Position numbers and translations under genes: made by a program
Part shown: piece by piece, positions 48,410 to 58,499 of the stretch
Numbering within the stretch: position 1 is the stretch's first letter
Layout of the letters: each line of letters opens with the position of its first letter
Assembly (NCBI GenBank): GCA_035610365.1
Contig: CM069436.1
Coordinates: 40,865,117-40,929,116, forward strand
Source of the DNA: Aquatica leii
Taxonomy: Eukaryota > Arthropoda > Insecta > Coleoptera > Lampyridae
Reading direction: 5' to 3'
Length of the DNA: 64,000 nt
Notes under the pieces: model-generated
The model's input: the letters and a program-made list of their open reading frames with translations, nothing else
Told to the model about the DNA's origin: nothing
The model's database searches: none

Positions 48410-48962
48410 GTTTTTTAGCTGACGTTGACTTTCAGCTTCCTATTTGTTTTATATCAATCATTCCTTTCCCAGCCTTTGCCAACAACGTCGCCGATAAGCC
48501 ACGAAATCAGTGCTCAATATATAATTCAGGATTCAACAATTTCAGATAAACATCTATTTTTTACGGAATTCCACTAAAAACATTTTTCCTGACAGCTTCT
48601 TGATGCATTTCCGATTCCTGTAAACCAAAAAAACGGTAAGTATCCATATTTATTGGACGAAGACCTGCATATTTTTTAGAAATTTCTACAAAACTTAGTA
48701 ATCTAACGTTTTCAAGATTGCAGGTCCTGAATATCATCAACTTCTATTTGAACAAATTCTTGTTTACCACATGCTCCAGCTATTTCAAATACCAAAGCTA
48801 CCTGTTTTTAAAAATCGTTAAACACTTCTAAATTACAATAAATGTATTTACCTTGTTTATTAAATAGGTTTCACCTGAAGCTTGGTATATACAGGCTTCT
48901 ATCTCTTCTATGGTCAAAGTTTTTGACTTTTTGGCCTTAAACCCATCTGACTTTTTTTTAAC
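48410..48962 (-). pseudogene. Crypton-type tyrosine recombinase, C-terminal part, with intron
   Basis: Minus-strand relic of an insect Crypton (tyrosine-recombinase DNA transposon). From 48957: KKSDGFKAKKSKTLTIEEIE and ACIYQASGETYLINK, then a 50-bp intron (donor GTAAATAC, acceptor AAAAACAG), then VALVFEIAGACGKQEFVQIE. In that block the catalytic Arg of the family's CRRxEL box is gone. Next FVEISKKYAGLRPINMDTYR, then NPELYIEH-stop-FRGLSATLLAKAG, where the HxxR box keeps His and Arg but has a stop in place of Cys. The following GGWKS block has a stop at the Trp position. A candidate nucleophile Tyr (QYMK) remains. The N-terminal part is cut off at TTAA 48963-48966 by the piggyBac element and was not found on its other side. 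Confidence 0.75.
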
Positions 48963-48966
48963 TTAA

Positions 48967-51150
48967 CACTATAACTCCCATGTGTATTAAAAGTAATACA
49001 CAAAAAATCCATTAGCTCAGCCCGTGTGTATTTTTTTGATACACAGATATTTGGCGCATTGAATCGACTGTGCATGTCATATGAACACAGTTATCATGCA
49101 TTTATATGGGGGATTTACTGCATGTGGGCTATGATAACTAGTTTAAGTACTTAGTTGGGGAAAAATTGTAGTGTAAGTTTGGCAACCTGGTTTGAAAATC
49201 ACGTGTAGTCTTAAACAGAAATATATTCGTCTTATTATCAATTGGCTTTCATAGTTTGCGGAACGCGCAATTATTATGTTCCGCAAGAAAAAACGACCTC
49301 TTTCCGAGACAGAGCTTGAGCATTTTGCGTCGCATTTAAGCAATATCGATGAGCCTTTCGACGCTTCAGACGCAGATCCCAATTATACGGAAAGTTTTGA
49401 ATATTCTAGTGAAGATTCTTCTGAAAGTGATCATAAATGTAAAAAACAAAAAAAAATGAAGACCAGTCTCATCAGGTTGTTATTTCTTTTTCTGTTTATC
49501 ATATTTGTGCCCTCAAAATATACATACTAATAATTATGTATATTTCTAGGGCAGTAGTAATGACAACGAAGATCGCAATGGGAATTTAGATGACGGGCAC
49601 ACTTCAAACACCCATTCTGCAGCTAGAACGCAAAACGTTATTTGGAATGATGTGGCGGGAAATCTAAATTTATTTCCAGCGCCGCAAGCAAATTGTACAT
49701 TAGGTGCGATCATGGCAACTCGTAATGACGACAGTCCGCTTTCGTTTTATAGACTATTTTTTACTGACGAATTGCTTGATCTTTTGGTAACGGAAACAAA
49801 TCGCTATGTCTACCAAAAAATTATTGCTGGTATTACCAATGAAACTATCTCGAAAAATTCAATTTTTGGTAACTGAACTGACACTAATCGCCAGGAAATG
49901 TTAAAATTTATAGGAATACTTATATGGATGGGGCTGAATACAAAACCTAGCCTCAAAGATTATTGGAGAACTAGTTTTGTTAATAAATGTGAAATATATA
50001 AAGTTACACATATGCCACGATCCCGATTTGATGCGCTATTGTCGTGTTTACATTTTTCAGACAATGAATCATGTCCCAAAGGACATAGATTTTTTAAAGT
50101 ACAGTCACTGGTGACCATATGTAACAAAAACTTTCAGGCAGCTTTGGAGTCACGAAAATATGTGTGTATACATGAATCAATGGTACCCTTTAGAGGACGG
50201 TTTTCATTTCGGCAGTACATACGTGGAAAAAGCCACAAATATGGAATAAAAATTTTTAAGTTATGTGCTGAAGGCGGATATACATACAACTTAAAAATTT
50301 ACGCTGAAAAACAAATCCGGCCTACAGATCAACCAATAGCAAGTCAAGTAGTAATGGAGTTGATGGAACCTATTTTAAAAACAGGAAAAACCGACAATTA
50401 CTATACTAGTGTTGGTCTGGCTCATCAACTAAACGATAATGAAACACATTTGATCGGAACACTACGCAAAATAGAAAATACAACCCAAAACGTGTGTTTG
50501 AGAAAAAACTAAAGCGCGGGGAAATGATATGTCAAGAAAGCAACACCAAAGTTATTGTTGGGAAGTGGATAGACAAACGAGATGTTGCATTTTTAACTAC
50601 TAAATCTTGTCCAGAAATGACTGAAGTTTAGACAAGATCTGGAATGAGAAACAAACCTTCTACCATAATCAAATACAACTCTGTTAAGTCGTATATTGAT
50701 GTCTCGGACCAAGTATCTTCCTACAGTAATCCTGTGAGACGCTCTGTAGAATGGTATCGAAAGGTGGGGATAGAGATCTTTGCAAGTGGTTGCATCGTCA
50801 ATGCATTAAAAATTTATAATACAGCTTTAATCCAAAAAATGGACGTGACAACTCTTAGAGAAAGCCTTGTTATCGATTTGTCTAAAAACGAGGTAGATAT
50901 TTCTACACAATCAGCTTATATACACCGATTAGAAAAACAAGATAAGAGAGGACGATGCGTGGTTTGTTATTGCTATTATTCGGAAAGATTTGGAAAAGCG
51001 CATGCTTGTAAGCATGCAAAACAATGTAATACTAAATGCTCCGGGTGTGCCAAAAAAATTTTTTAATGTATTAAATTCTTTTTTAAAACACATAATGTAA
51101 CTTTGATAGTGGCTTTAAGCATTAAATAATAAGACCGCTTCAAAGAAGAT
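48967..51150 (+). mobile_element. piggyBac-type element inserted in a Crypton
   Basis: Left end at TTAA (48963-48966) followed by CACTATAACTCCCATG; subterminal ATGTGTATTAAAAGTAATACAC and GTGTGTATTTTTTTGATACACA are short palindromes at 48979-49048. It carries a plus-strand piggyBac transposase (49276-51066). The right terminus was not found: no complement of the left end is visible between 51066 and 53000, so the right boundary is only the end of coding similarity. Confidence 0.7.
49276..51066 (+). pseudogene. piggyBac transposase, nearly complete but broken
   Basis: Starts MFRKKKRPLSETELEHFASH at 49276, with an acidic N-terminus. Exon 1 ends at 49475 and exon 2 starts after TTTCTAG at 49550. 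Matching the frame across the junction requires a one-base slip in the A-run at 49441-49456. Exon 2 carries the DDE_Tnp_1_7 domain: PLSFYRLFFTDELLDLLV, DYWRTSFVNKCEIYKVTHM, CIHESMVPFRGRFSFRQYI (first catalytic Asp replaced by His), TDNYYTSVGLAHQLN (second Asp present), SYIDVSDQVSSYSNPVRRSV (third Asp present), and a Cys-rich C-terminal finger (RGRCVVCYCYYSERFG...KCSGCAK). Other lesions: TGA at 49874-49876 at a conserved Trp, a frameshift near 50505, TAG at 50629-50631. Otherwise long open stretches (204 and 140 residues) show it is rather young. Confidence 0.92.
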
Positions 51151-51159
51151 TTTATTTTC

Positions 51160-53010
51160 TTTTGATAAATAAATAATATAAATACTAAGAATAATTCAGA
51201 GAACTCTTTTGACAATAACAGTTTTTGATAGAATCTTTTCGTACCTCGCACTATTTAAAATATTTAATAACTACAAAAGTAAAATACTTTATTGTTTTTT
51301 ATATTTATTCTTGAAAAATACATTAAATAACGATTATTTATCGTATTATAGTAAAACAGGTTATGAGTGACGAATTTTTTGTTTATTATACTAGTGATTG
51401 TGTCTTCCCCGTTGCTAATAAAACCTAACAAAAAATTGCAATATTGAATTTATTTATTCTTACGAATATTATACGCGTTTAAATCGATATGTATTAACAA
51501 AATGTATTCAAATAAATGTCTTATTTTTCTACTAGTATCGCAAAATAAAAATTGATTGCATTAACGTTATCTAAAAAAAAATGTTAAATTAAAAAATGCA
51601 GAAAAATTCTAAGGGTGCAAACTTGCATTGACAAACAAAAAAATAAATAATTCAGGGTTGCAATAAATTTTATTTATATACGAAAACATTTTTTATCAAA
51701 ATGAAATGCAGCAAATATCTTTTTTGACAGAAATCAATCCACTGTTAATAACTCTTTATAAGTGTGTCAGCAATTACTTAAAACATTTATTATAATTTCC
51801 TGTTTAAAAAATAGTCTTAATAAAGTTTATTACGCACTGTTTTATTATGAAGCGATCAGCCCCAAATGGTTGCCGATCGCATTTGTTAACAAACCTAATT
51901 TACACTGCTAACTATTTCATTCGAACTAACCAAGTTGTCCCGTCTCTGCCTAGCTGAGTGTACATACAATATTAGTAAATATAAATGCAAAAAATTGAAG
52001 TAGAAATTAATTTTAATATTTTCAGTTACTTAAATATTTTTGTTGCAGAATTTTGTTAATGTGAGTATATTCTATATACTAAAATTAAAATAAATGTATT
52101 TTATATAGATTTTCTAATAATATAATCTTATGTGTTCTACTTATGTTAAAATTACTAACAATTATTGTAATTAATTTATATAATATAAAATTTAGCTGCA
52201 TCAAACTGTGACTTTTTTGTAAAAATTAGAAAAAAATAATTAAAAACTGCTAGTTGTACACTCTACTTAAATTGTTTTTTCAAATTAAATATTTTACATT
52301 ATATAAAAAAAGAACAGACTTATTTATACACTGAAATACACAAAACTCCACCGTATCGGAAATTTATGTAAGCTGTTCTAAAGCTATTTTATTGACTAAT
52401 AAATAGTTGCTAAAAAAATGATTTTAAAATGCTTTTTTTATGTTTATAAAACAATAATTACAAGTAATGTTTAGTTTATTACGTTTTTTATATTTACAAA
52501 ATAGTTTAAGCAAACTTAATATAAATAACTTTTAAATATAATTATTTAGAGATAATGTGCATTATTTTACTCCGTTAATATTTAATGGGTTTTTAATTCA
52601 ACAGAAAAATATTTTTTTTACTTAAAAACACATTTGTTACATTTTTTATTTAGGATTATGTTCGTATTTTGATTTTGTTTATTTACTTTTTACGTTTGTA
52701 CATGAAATTCGACTCTGTAATTATTGAGCTTAAGAAAACTTTTTCATTTTAAATTTTTGTTTTAATTTAATGCGTATTTTTTACTCTTAAAAATGACAAT
52801 ATTTAGAAAAATATTTATTAAAAACGTTTTTGTGTACTCTGAAAGTGAGCTAGTCAAGCATTTGTGTGTACTTTTATTTAATTAAAGGGTTTTGAATAAA
52901 ATCCTTAAAAAAATTAATTGTTTTTCCTAAAATTTTTTTCTAGAAATGTTTTACAAAGCTTATACAATAATCACGTATGTGATGATTAGTACTTATTATT
53001 TGTAAATATA
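51160..53010. other. AT-rich stretch without recognised gene
   Basis: No family, RNA gene or splice site I can support. Expected to hold either the lost right end of the piggyBac element or unrelated DNA; neither could be shown. Confidence 0.4.
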
Positions 53011-53013
53011 ATA

Positions 53014-53115
53014 GTATATTATTATACAAGTTTAATAAGAGAGCTTATTGTAGCACCGAGTGCTCTAATGGAACAAGTGCTACAATTCCTCTTATTAAAC
53101 GTGTGTAATATATTA
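53014..53115. repeat. About 100-bp imperfect palindrome
   Basis: Left arm TATATTA...AGTTTAATAAGAG...TTGTAGCAC and right arm GTGCTACAATT-CCTCTTATTAAAC...TAATATA are complementary, closing a 20-base loop at 53057-53076 that contains GAGTGCTCTAATGGAACAA. The loop's GAGTGCTC can pair on its own. It lies about 200 bp upstream of the Crypton remnant. Function unknown; it may be a fold-back element. Confidence 0.65.
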
Positions 53116-53512
53116 TTTTTTCTACTTTGCATTTAAAAATATGAAATTTTTTGTAAAACCTTGTCCTTTTGACATGTAGGGACTTTTAATAACTATAGTA
53201 TGTGACAAATCTAAAAATTTAACTGCTTTTGTTTTAAACAGATGGCGTAGAAAAAATTCTTTAAAACTGTTGAAAACTAATTTAACTTACAAAAATAATT
53301 CAAAATATGAAACAGCAAGAAAATATTTTGTGCGCAATCTCTAGAAATTAGAGCAGCAGCTGCTGATGTTGTTAATAAACTTCTTCCAGCAAAATCAAAA
53401 TCAATTTATGGCAAAGAATAGAACACGTTTACGTGCCTGAAGGTGTTAATACTGTTAGCAAAATTACTTGCTTATTACGATGAAATGAGCAAAACGAAGA
53501 AAGCATCCACAT

Positions 53513-54791
53513 CCCAGTAAACACAAAATTGATAATGTTTAGTAACAGTTTCAAAACAAAAAATTTATGATTTACTCTTGTTTCAAACATAAAAGAAACC
53601 TAACTGCAATAAAATAGCTATAAGTCCATCGCTGTTTCACTTATTTGAATCAGTATAGTTTCGGTATTTTAAATTCAAATCTGTTGCAAACTAAATGTTG
53701 CATTCGCTTTACGTTTTAAAAGCTTCGTTCTTGAACTGATACTAAATGATCGATACATGTATGATTTTTTTGTTTCAATAATCAACTAAAACAATTCTTT
53801 CAATAATATAATAATACATTTTCGAATGCACGTTTCAAAATTTATTGCACAATAAATATTTTTAAATACATTATCACATTGAGTTTTTTACATATTGCAA
53901 ATTTCTTTGATGTGGTCTTTTCACGGAAGCCTCGAAAACTGCATCAGTTACTGTTGGGTAGCAACTTTTAACCGCATCTGTAACATAGAAATAAATATTT
54001 TATTTATATACATACATAATCATAGAGTTACACAAAATTAATTACATTTTTTAATCAAAAACAACACAAACTTAATATAAATACCACTTTAGCAATTATA
54101 AAGAAAGTTATAAAAACACTGTGAATACCTTTAGCTGTACATAATCGTATAGAAAACTTGAAGAATTGAACTGTAATTATAAATCCTAAAGAATCATCAG
54201 ATTTACGCAATAATCTACCTTAACGCAACCATGAGTGTTAATTTACATTTTTATATACAAATTAAAACCTGATACATAAAGAACAGAAATGATAATAATA
54301 TCGATTACATTTATGGATTATAATAAAATGTTTCGACTTACCGTTTATTGTTCCATTTCGTAATTGTACACACAGCATCACTTATCAAACTGCAACCGAA
54401 CAAGTGAAAAGATATCAATTTGCAGCGCAAGCGTTGACGACAGTAATCAAAAGTATAGCAACGACTAATGCTGACTAAGTATTCGTTTTTCCTAGAATGA
54501 TTCTACTGTTTTGAAAATAATTCAATCTTATTTAATCGATCTTCAAGCAATTCTAGTTATTCAAAAAATATTCGGATTTAACAAATCAGTTTTTAACCGG
54601 TTGCTGATTATGGGAAAAAAATTGCAAGTACTAAAACGGTTCAAAACTGATTGTGAAAAATCGGAACTCTTTCAATCTATTCACTGTCAGTTACATGTAA
54701 ATGATATAAAAATGGAACTAACACGAAACAACGTATTGAAACAATTGTTTTAATTTTGTGACTGTAACAGTTTCAATCCGTGTTTACTGGG
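53513..54791. mobile_element. Non-autonomous element with CCCAGTAAACAC ends, in the Crypton
   Basis: 1279 bp, perfect 12-bp inverted ends CCCAGTAAACAC (53513-53524) and GTGTTTACTGGG (54780-54791), flanked by AT on each side (53511-53512, 54792-54793). Removing the element and one AT restores the expected Crypton codons, so the ends are exact and the duplication is 2 bp. A GTAACAGTTTCAA motif is directly repeated near both ends (53542 and 54764). The one open frame (54511-54753, 80 residues) is unlike any transposase. A 2-bp AT target suggests ISL2EU, but this is only a suggestion. Confidence 0.8.
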
Positions 54792-54829
54792 ATTATGGGC
54801 GTCTTATAGCATGTTACGTGGTTGCTTAA

Positions 54830-57610
54830 CCCTCGATGGGACAACAGTTTGTTCATTAAAAAATTAAAAAAATTCTCGTTGTTTTAGCTTTGTTACTATG
54901 AGTATTGAGTAGTGCAACTATTTGATTTTTTTTATTTGTATCTCATTTTGAAAAAAATATGTTGTATACTAAAGCATACATTGTCCCACTGGTGAATTCA
55001 AAATTTTAATACCCATTATTGGTAAAAGTATTTTTTAATATAAAAAACAGTGAATTCATAAAAAACAAGACGGTAAACGTGAAAAACGGTTTTATTTATC
55101 AAAATACAAAAAATATTACATTTTTTGAAAGCATAACAAATTCATATCTTGTTACAAAAATTAAATCTAATTGTGGAATAGATAAAAACAATTTCGGTTC
55201 GGAAAAAAACATAGGTAGCATTTACATTTGCTACATCGCCCCTTCGTGATTTTTTGACACTTGTTTTTGCAGCGTCTTGTTTTAGTGTCGTATTTGGGCC
55301 AATAATCGGTTTTATCCGTTTTACAGTCGACGTTTGGTTTCTTGGATGTATGGGCTCAAGCTTTCTTTTTTGGCTGTTTTTTATTTGAAAGGCGACCTCT
55401 TTTATTTATTTTTGCAGTCCTACATAAGAATTCGGCAATGTCTATCTTGAAATCGTATAAGGACAGTTAATTATTTTTGGGTACACCAAAATCATTGCAT
55501 GCTCTCCTATACTATAACCAACTAATTACCACACACATGTCCATTAGGTGAAAGAAGAAACGTAAACAATATTTTTTTGACCTTATTTTCGTCCTATACA
55601 AGGCCAGCAGAGAGTCTATTAGGTCAACGCCACCCATAAACTTGTTGTAATATTTAACAATACTGGGACGTTAACATCAATGTCTTTTTATTCTTTTTGT
55701 CATAACGTTAGACAGAAGTTTCTGGATAGGCCCCTGTAAAAGTGCTTAGTAGATTTACGAATCTATTATCTAATCACTTCACCATTCTCAAAACAGTTCC
55801 TCGTAATGATGCCTCTCTTTCTTCAAAATCTCCTCTTCCGGATTGTTTTAGGATCTTGTACGAAGGCATGTCATTGCCCGGTACGCTATTTGACCGAACA
55901 GTACCCAAGCTATGGATACCTTTACGCGCTAATTTGATTTGCAAAGCGAAACCGCAAAACCAGTTGTCATAAAATAAAAGAAAGTTTTAATTTTTAGGAA
56001 TCCGTCCAACTAGCTTTAGAACAACGTTTAAACTGGCACTTATATCTGGTAGATGATCAGGTTGATGTACTAGACCTGAATATACCTCAAAGTCGTAAAC
56101 GACACCGCTTTCACCAGCCAGGCAAAATATTTTTTATCCCTATTTCTTGGGTTTCTTTGGATTATACTGCTGTAGGCCACTTCTTCCTTTATAAGGAACA
56201 ATTTGTTTGTCTATAGAAAGGTGTTGCTCAAGTGGAATTGTTTTTAAATTATTTCTTATGCCTCCAATAAACTCTCTTATTTTGAAAAGACGATCTGGTG
56301 GGTCAATAGGCAATTTTGAGTTATCGGCGAAGTGTAGATATTTTTTTATTTGTTCCTATCTACACAAAGGCAATACGTCTCTAACTTGAGGTATACCACA
56401 TTTTACGCCCCAGTACCTTCGCGTACCAAGTACCGTAATTAGTGACATATAAAAGCAGATGCCTAAAAATTGTTCTATTTCCTTCACATCAGTGTGAAAG
56501 TTAGAAGATACATCGGTTTGGGTTGCGTACAAATTAGTTTCACCTACATTTTTTTCTAAAAGTGATTCATCGACTAGTCTGCGAAAATAGGATAATGGTG
56601 ACACTACTTGGTCTTTTGGAGGTATGTAACCATTCCACTGTGGTGTTTGGCAAGGATTTTTTCCCGATTTCTTCCAATTTAGATGAATTATGTCTTTGGT
56701 CTTAATTTTAGAAGCTTTTGCTGGGCCCACATTGGCTCCTACAGGTTGTTACCTGCTTTTATCACTTTCGTCGTCTTTATTATCACTGTAATCATTACTT
56801 CTCACTGATTCTATAAAATTTATGTTTCAAAATTAGGTAAACAGCGGAATACATTCAAAAGTACCTGCTTGTGTATTCAGTCCACTGGTATTATTGTCAT
56901 TGTTTGATTTATCATTATGCTTCTTAGAAATGGTAGTTGTACTTGTGAATGGAAAAACTTCTAAAGATTGCAAACTGTAGTGATTCCCTCTATCATTATC
57001 GAAATTATCATCAGATTTAGAAGAATCTATTATCAAATTGGAAAAAACCAAGACCAACACAAACATTGTAAAAACTTACCTGGAAACACATCTGGTATGT
57101 AGGTCTCGTCGGCAATACTATCGTCTTCACTTAAATCTTCATCACTTTGTTCTGGCGGTAAAACCGTTTTTACACATTTGTTTTTTCCATAAAACGTTTT
57201 GGGATCCATTGCTTACTATTATTACACAGATGTGCAATGTATATTTGAAGATACAGGTACAAAATGGCCAACTGCAATGTTAGTTATTATAATTTACGGT
57301 TTGTAAATGCATATAGATAATGAAGATGAATTTTATTTTTATATTAAATTCTTATTAACAAAACACTCTAATTACACACATGTCGAAATAACACCTTTAA
57401 AAACATAACATAAACGCACATTATAAACCCACATGTGGCGATTAAGACTCAAATTAGTATTTTTCAAGAACGCAAACGCACCTACATGCATGTACACAAA
57501 CGAATGTATATTCTGATGTACAGAAAGCGTTAACGACTCAAACTTCATATAGTTAAACGTAAAAATTATTGAAAATTTGTATATCCTATTATACACTATA
57601 CCATAGAGGG
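54830..57610 (-). mobile_element. Complete piggyBac-type element in the Crypton
   Basis: 2781 bp between perfect TTAA duplications (54826-54829 and 57611-57614). Inverted ends are CCCTCGATGG on the left and CCCTCTATGG on the complement of the right. Subterminal motifs GATGGGACAA (54835) and TTGTCCCACT (54982) face each other near the left end. A minus-strand transposase with three 5' exons fills the interior. Both flanks continue the Crypton reading frame, confirming the boundaries. Confidence 0.93.
55250..57209 (-). pseudogene. piggyBac transposase with introns, degenerate
   Basis: Minus strand, ATG at 57209 (MDPKTFYGKNKCVKTVLPPE). Exon 1 57209-57080 ends at GTAAGTTT; exon 2 57026-56865 ends at GTACTTTT; exon 3 starts at 56810 after TTTTATAG. 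All three encode the acidic N-terminus. The catalytic part begins near 56750: LSYFRRLVDESLLEKNVGET (near 56600), FLGICFYMSLITVLGTRRYW, then a stop at 56356-56358. SIDKQIVPYKGR (near 56215) keeps the first Asp, LFYDNWFCGFALQ (near 55970) the second, and GGVDLIDSLLALYRTKI (near 55640-55590) the third. About seven stops or frame changes accumulate. The C-terminal Cys-rich finger has lost its Cys residues (RRGDVANVNATYVF near 55240). All three catalytic acids remain, unlike the other two copies here. Confidence 0.9.
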
Positions 57611-58499
57611 TTAAGTGTGTATAAAAACGTGGACATCTCCAAGTTTGCAAGGTTTCAGGAATTTCTAAAACAACAGTTGATAAGTTATCAACCTAAAAAA
57701 TTTAATATTTTTTAAAGTTTGCAAATTGATTGCTTTATATAAGAAGCAAGTCATCACTTGCTTTATTTGGCAATTAAGGTGGTTTAAGTTTTCTAGTATA
57801 AAATCTTTTGTGCACTAGTATACCTTTTCAGGTTATATTGATAATGGGATATGTTGGTAAATGTCATAGAGATGAACTGTTAAATATGACTGTTAATGAT
57901 GTGAAATTTAGAGACGGAATCATTATTGTTAATATTTCTAAAACAAAAAACCATTCACCAATAATGTTTGTAATTAGCGAGATACAGTAGATTAATTTAA
58001 TACAAAAATATCTAAATCTACAACTTGTAACTGCTATCACAAAAAGATTTTATTTTAACATACCGTAATAGACGTTGCTTACCAAGCCATGTGGTATTAA
58101 TAAAATTGGGCAAGTTCCAAAAGAAAACGAAAAAAAGCGTTCTATCTATCTATCTAGCCAACCTTGAATGTTATACCGGACATTGTTTTAGACGATCAAG
58201 CGCATCGCCCTTAACCAATAAAGGTGAAGAGTTAGTGACAATTGAAAATCATGGCGGTTGGAAATCTTCTGCAGTAGCAGAGGGATATATTGAAACATCC
58301 CTTAAAAGACAAACTGAAATAAGGCAGATGTTCAATTCTGTTAATTTACCTCAACCGAGTACTTTTACTAGTGTACCCATCCCTGATTTTAGAGTAGAAA
58401 AAGATATAACCTCTCCAGAAGTAAATGTGCAGGTTCAACAAGATTACGTTATAAGCATGATGTGGTTACACAGAACCTACCTAGTTTAACAATTCAAGC

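Larger units (their letters stand above)
53325..58489 (+). pseudogene. Crypton-type tyrosine recombinase, split by two transposons
   Basis: Insect Crypton recombinase on the plus strand in three coding parts. 53337-53512: LEIRAAAADVVNKLLPAKSK and LAYYDEMSKTKKAST. 54792-54825: LWASYSMLRGCL. 57615-58489: KNVDISKFARFQEFLKQQ, then an intron ending TTTTCAG at 57832, then VILIMGYVGKCHRDELLNMT with the first catalytic Arg (57833-57990), a broken middle segment, ECYTGHCFRRSSASPLTNKG with the HxxR box, HGGWKSSAVAEGYIETSLKR with Trp and the nucleophile Tyr (58170-58320), and a 50-residue tail. The inserts are a 1279-bp element (53513-54791) and a piggyBac element (54830-57610). Removing them brings each pair of fragments together with correct family alignment. 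Recombinase chemistry would pair Arg, His, Arg, Trp and Tyr; all are present here, yet stops near 53420 and 57988 inactivate it. Confidence 0.82.

Noticed and set aside
54511..54753. 80-residue frame inside the 1.28-kb element
   Set aside because: No transposase motif; the element looks non-autonomous.
55742..56389. Plus-strand frames of 76 and 60 residues
   Set aside because: Antisense to the piggyBac transposase at 55.2-57.2 kb.
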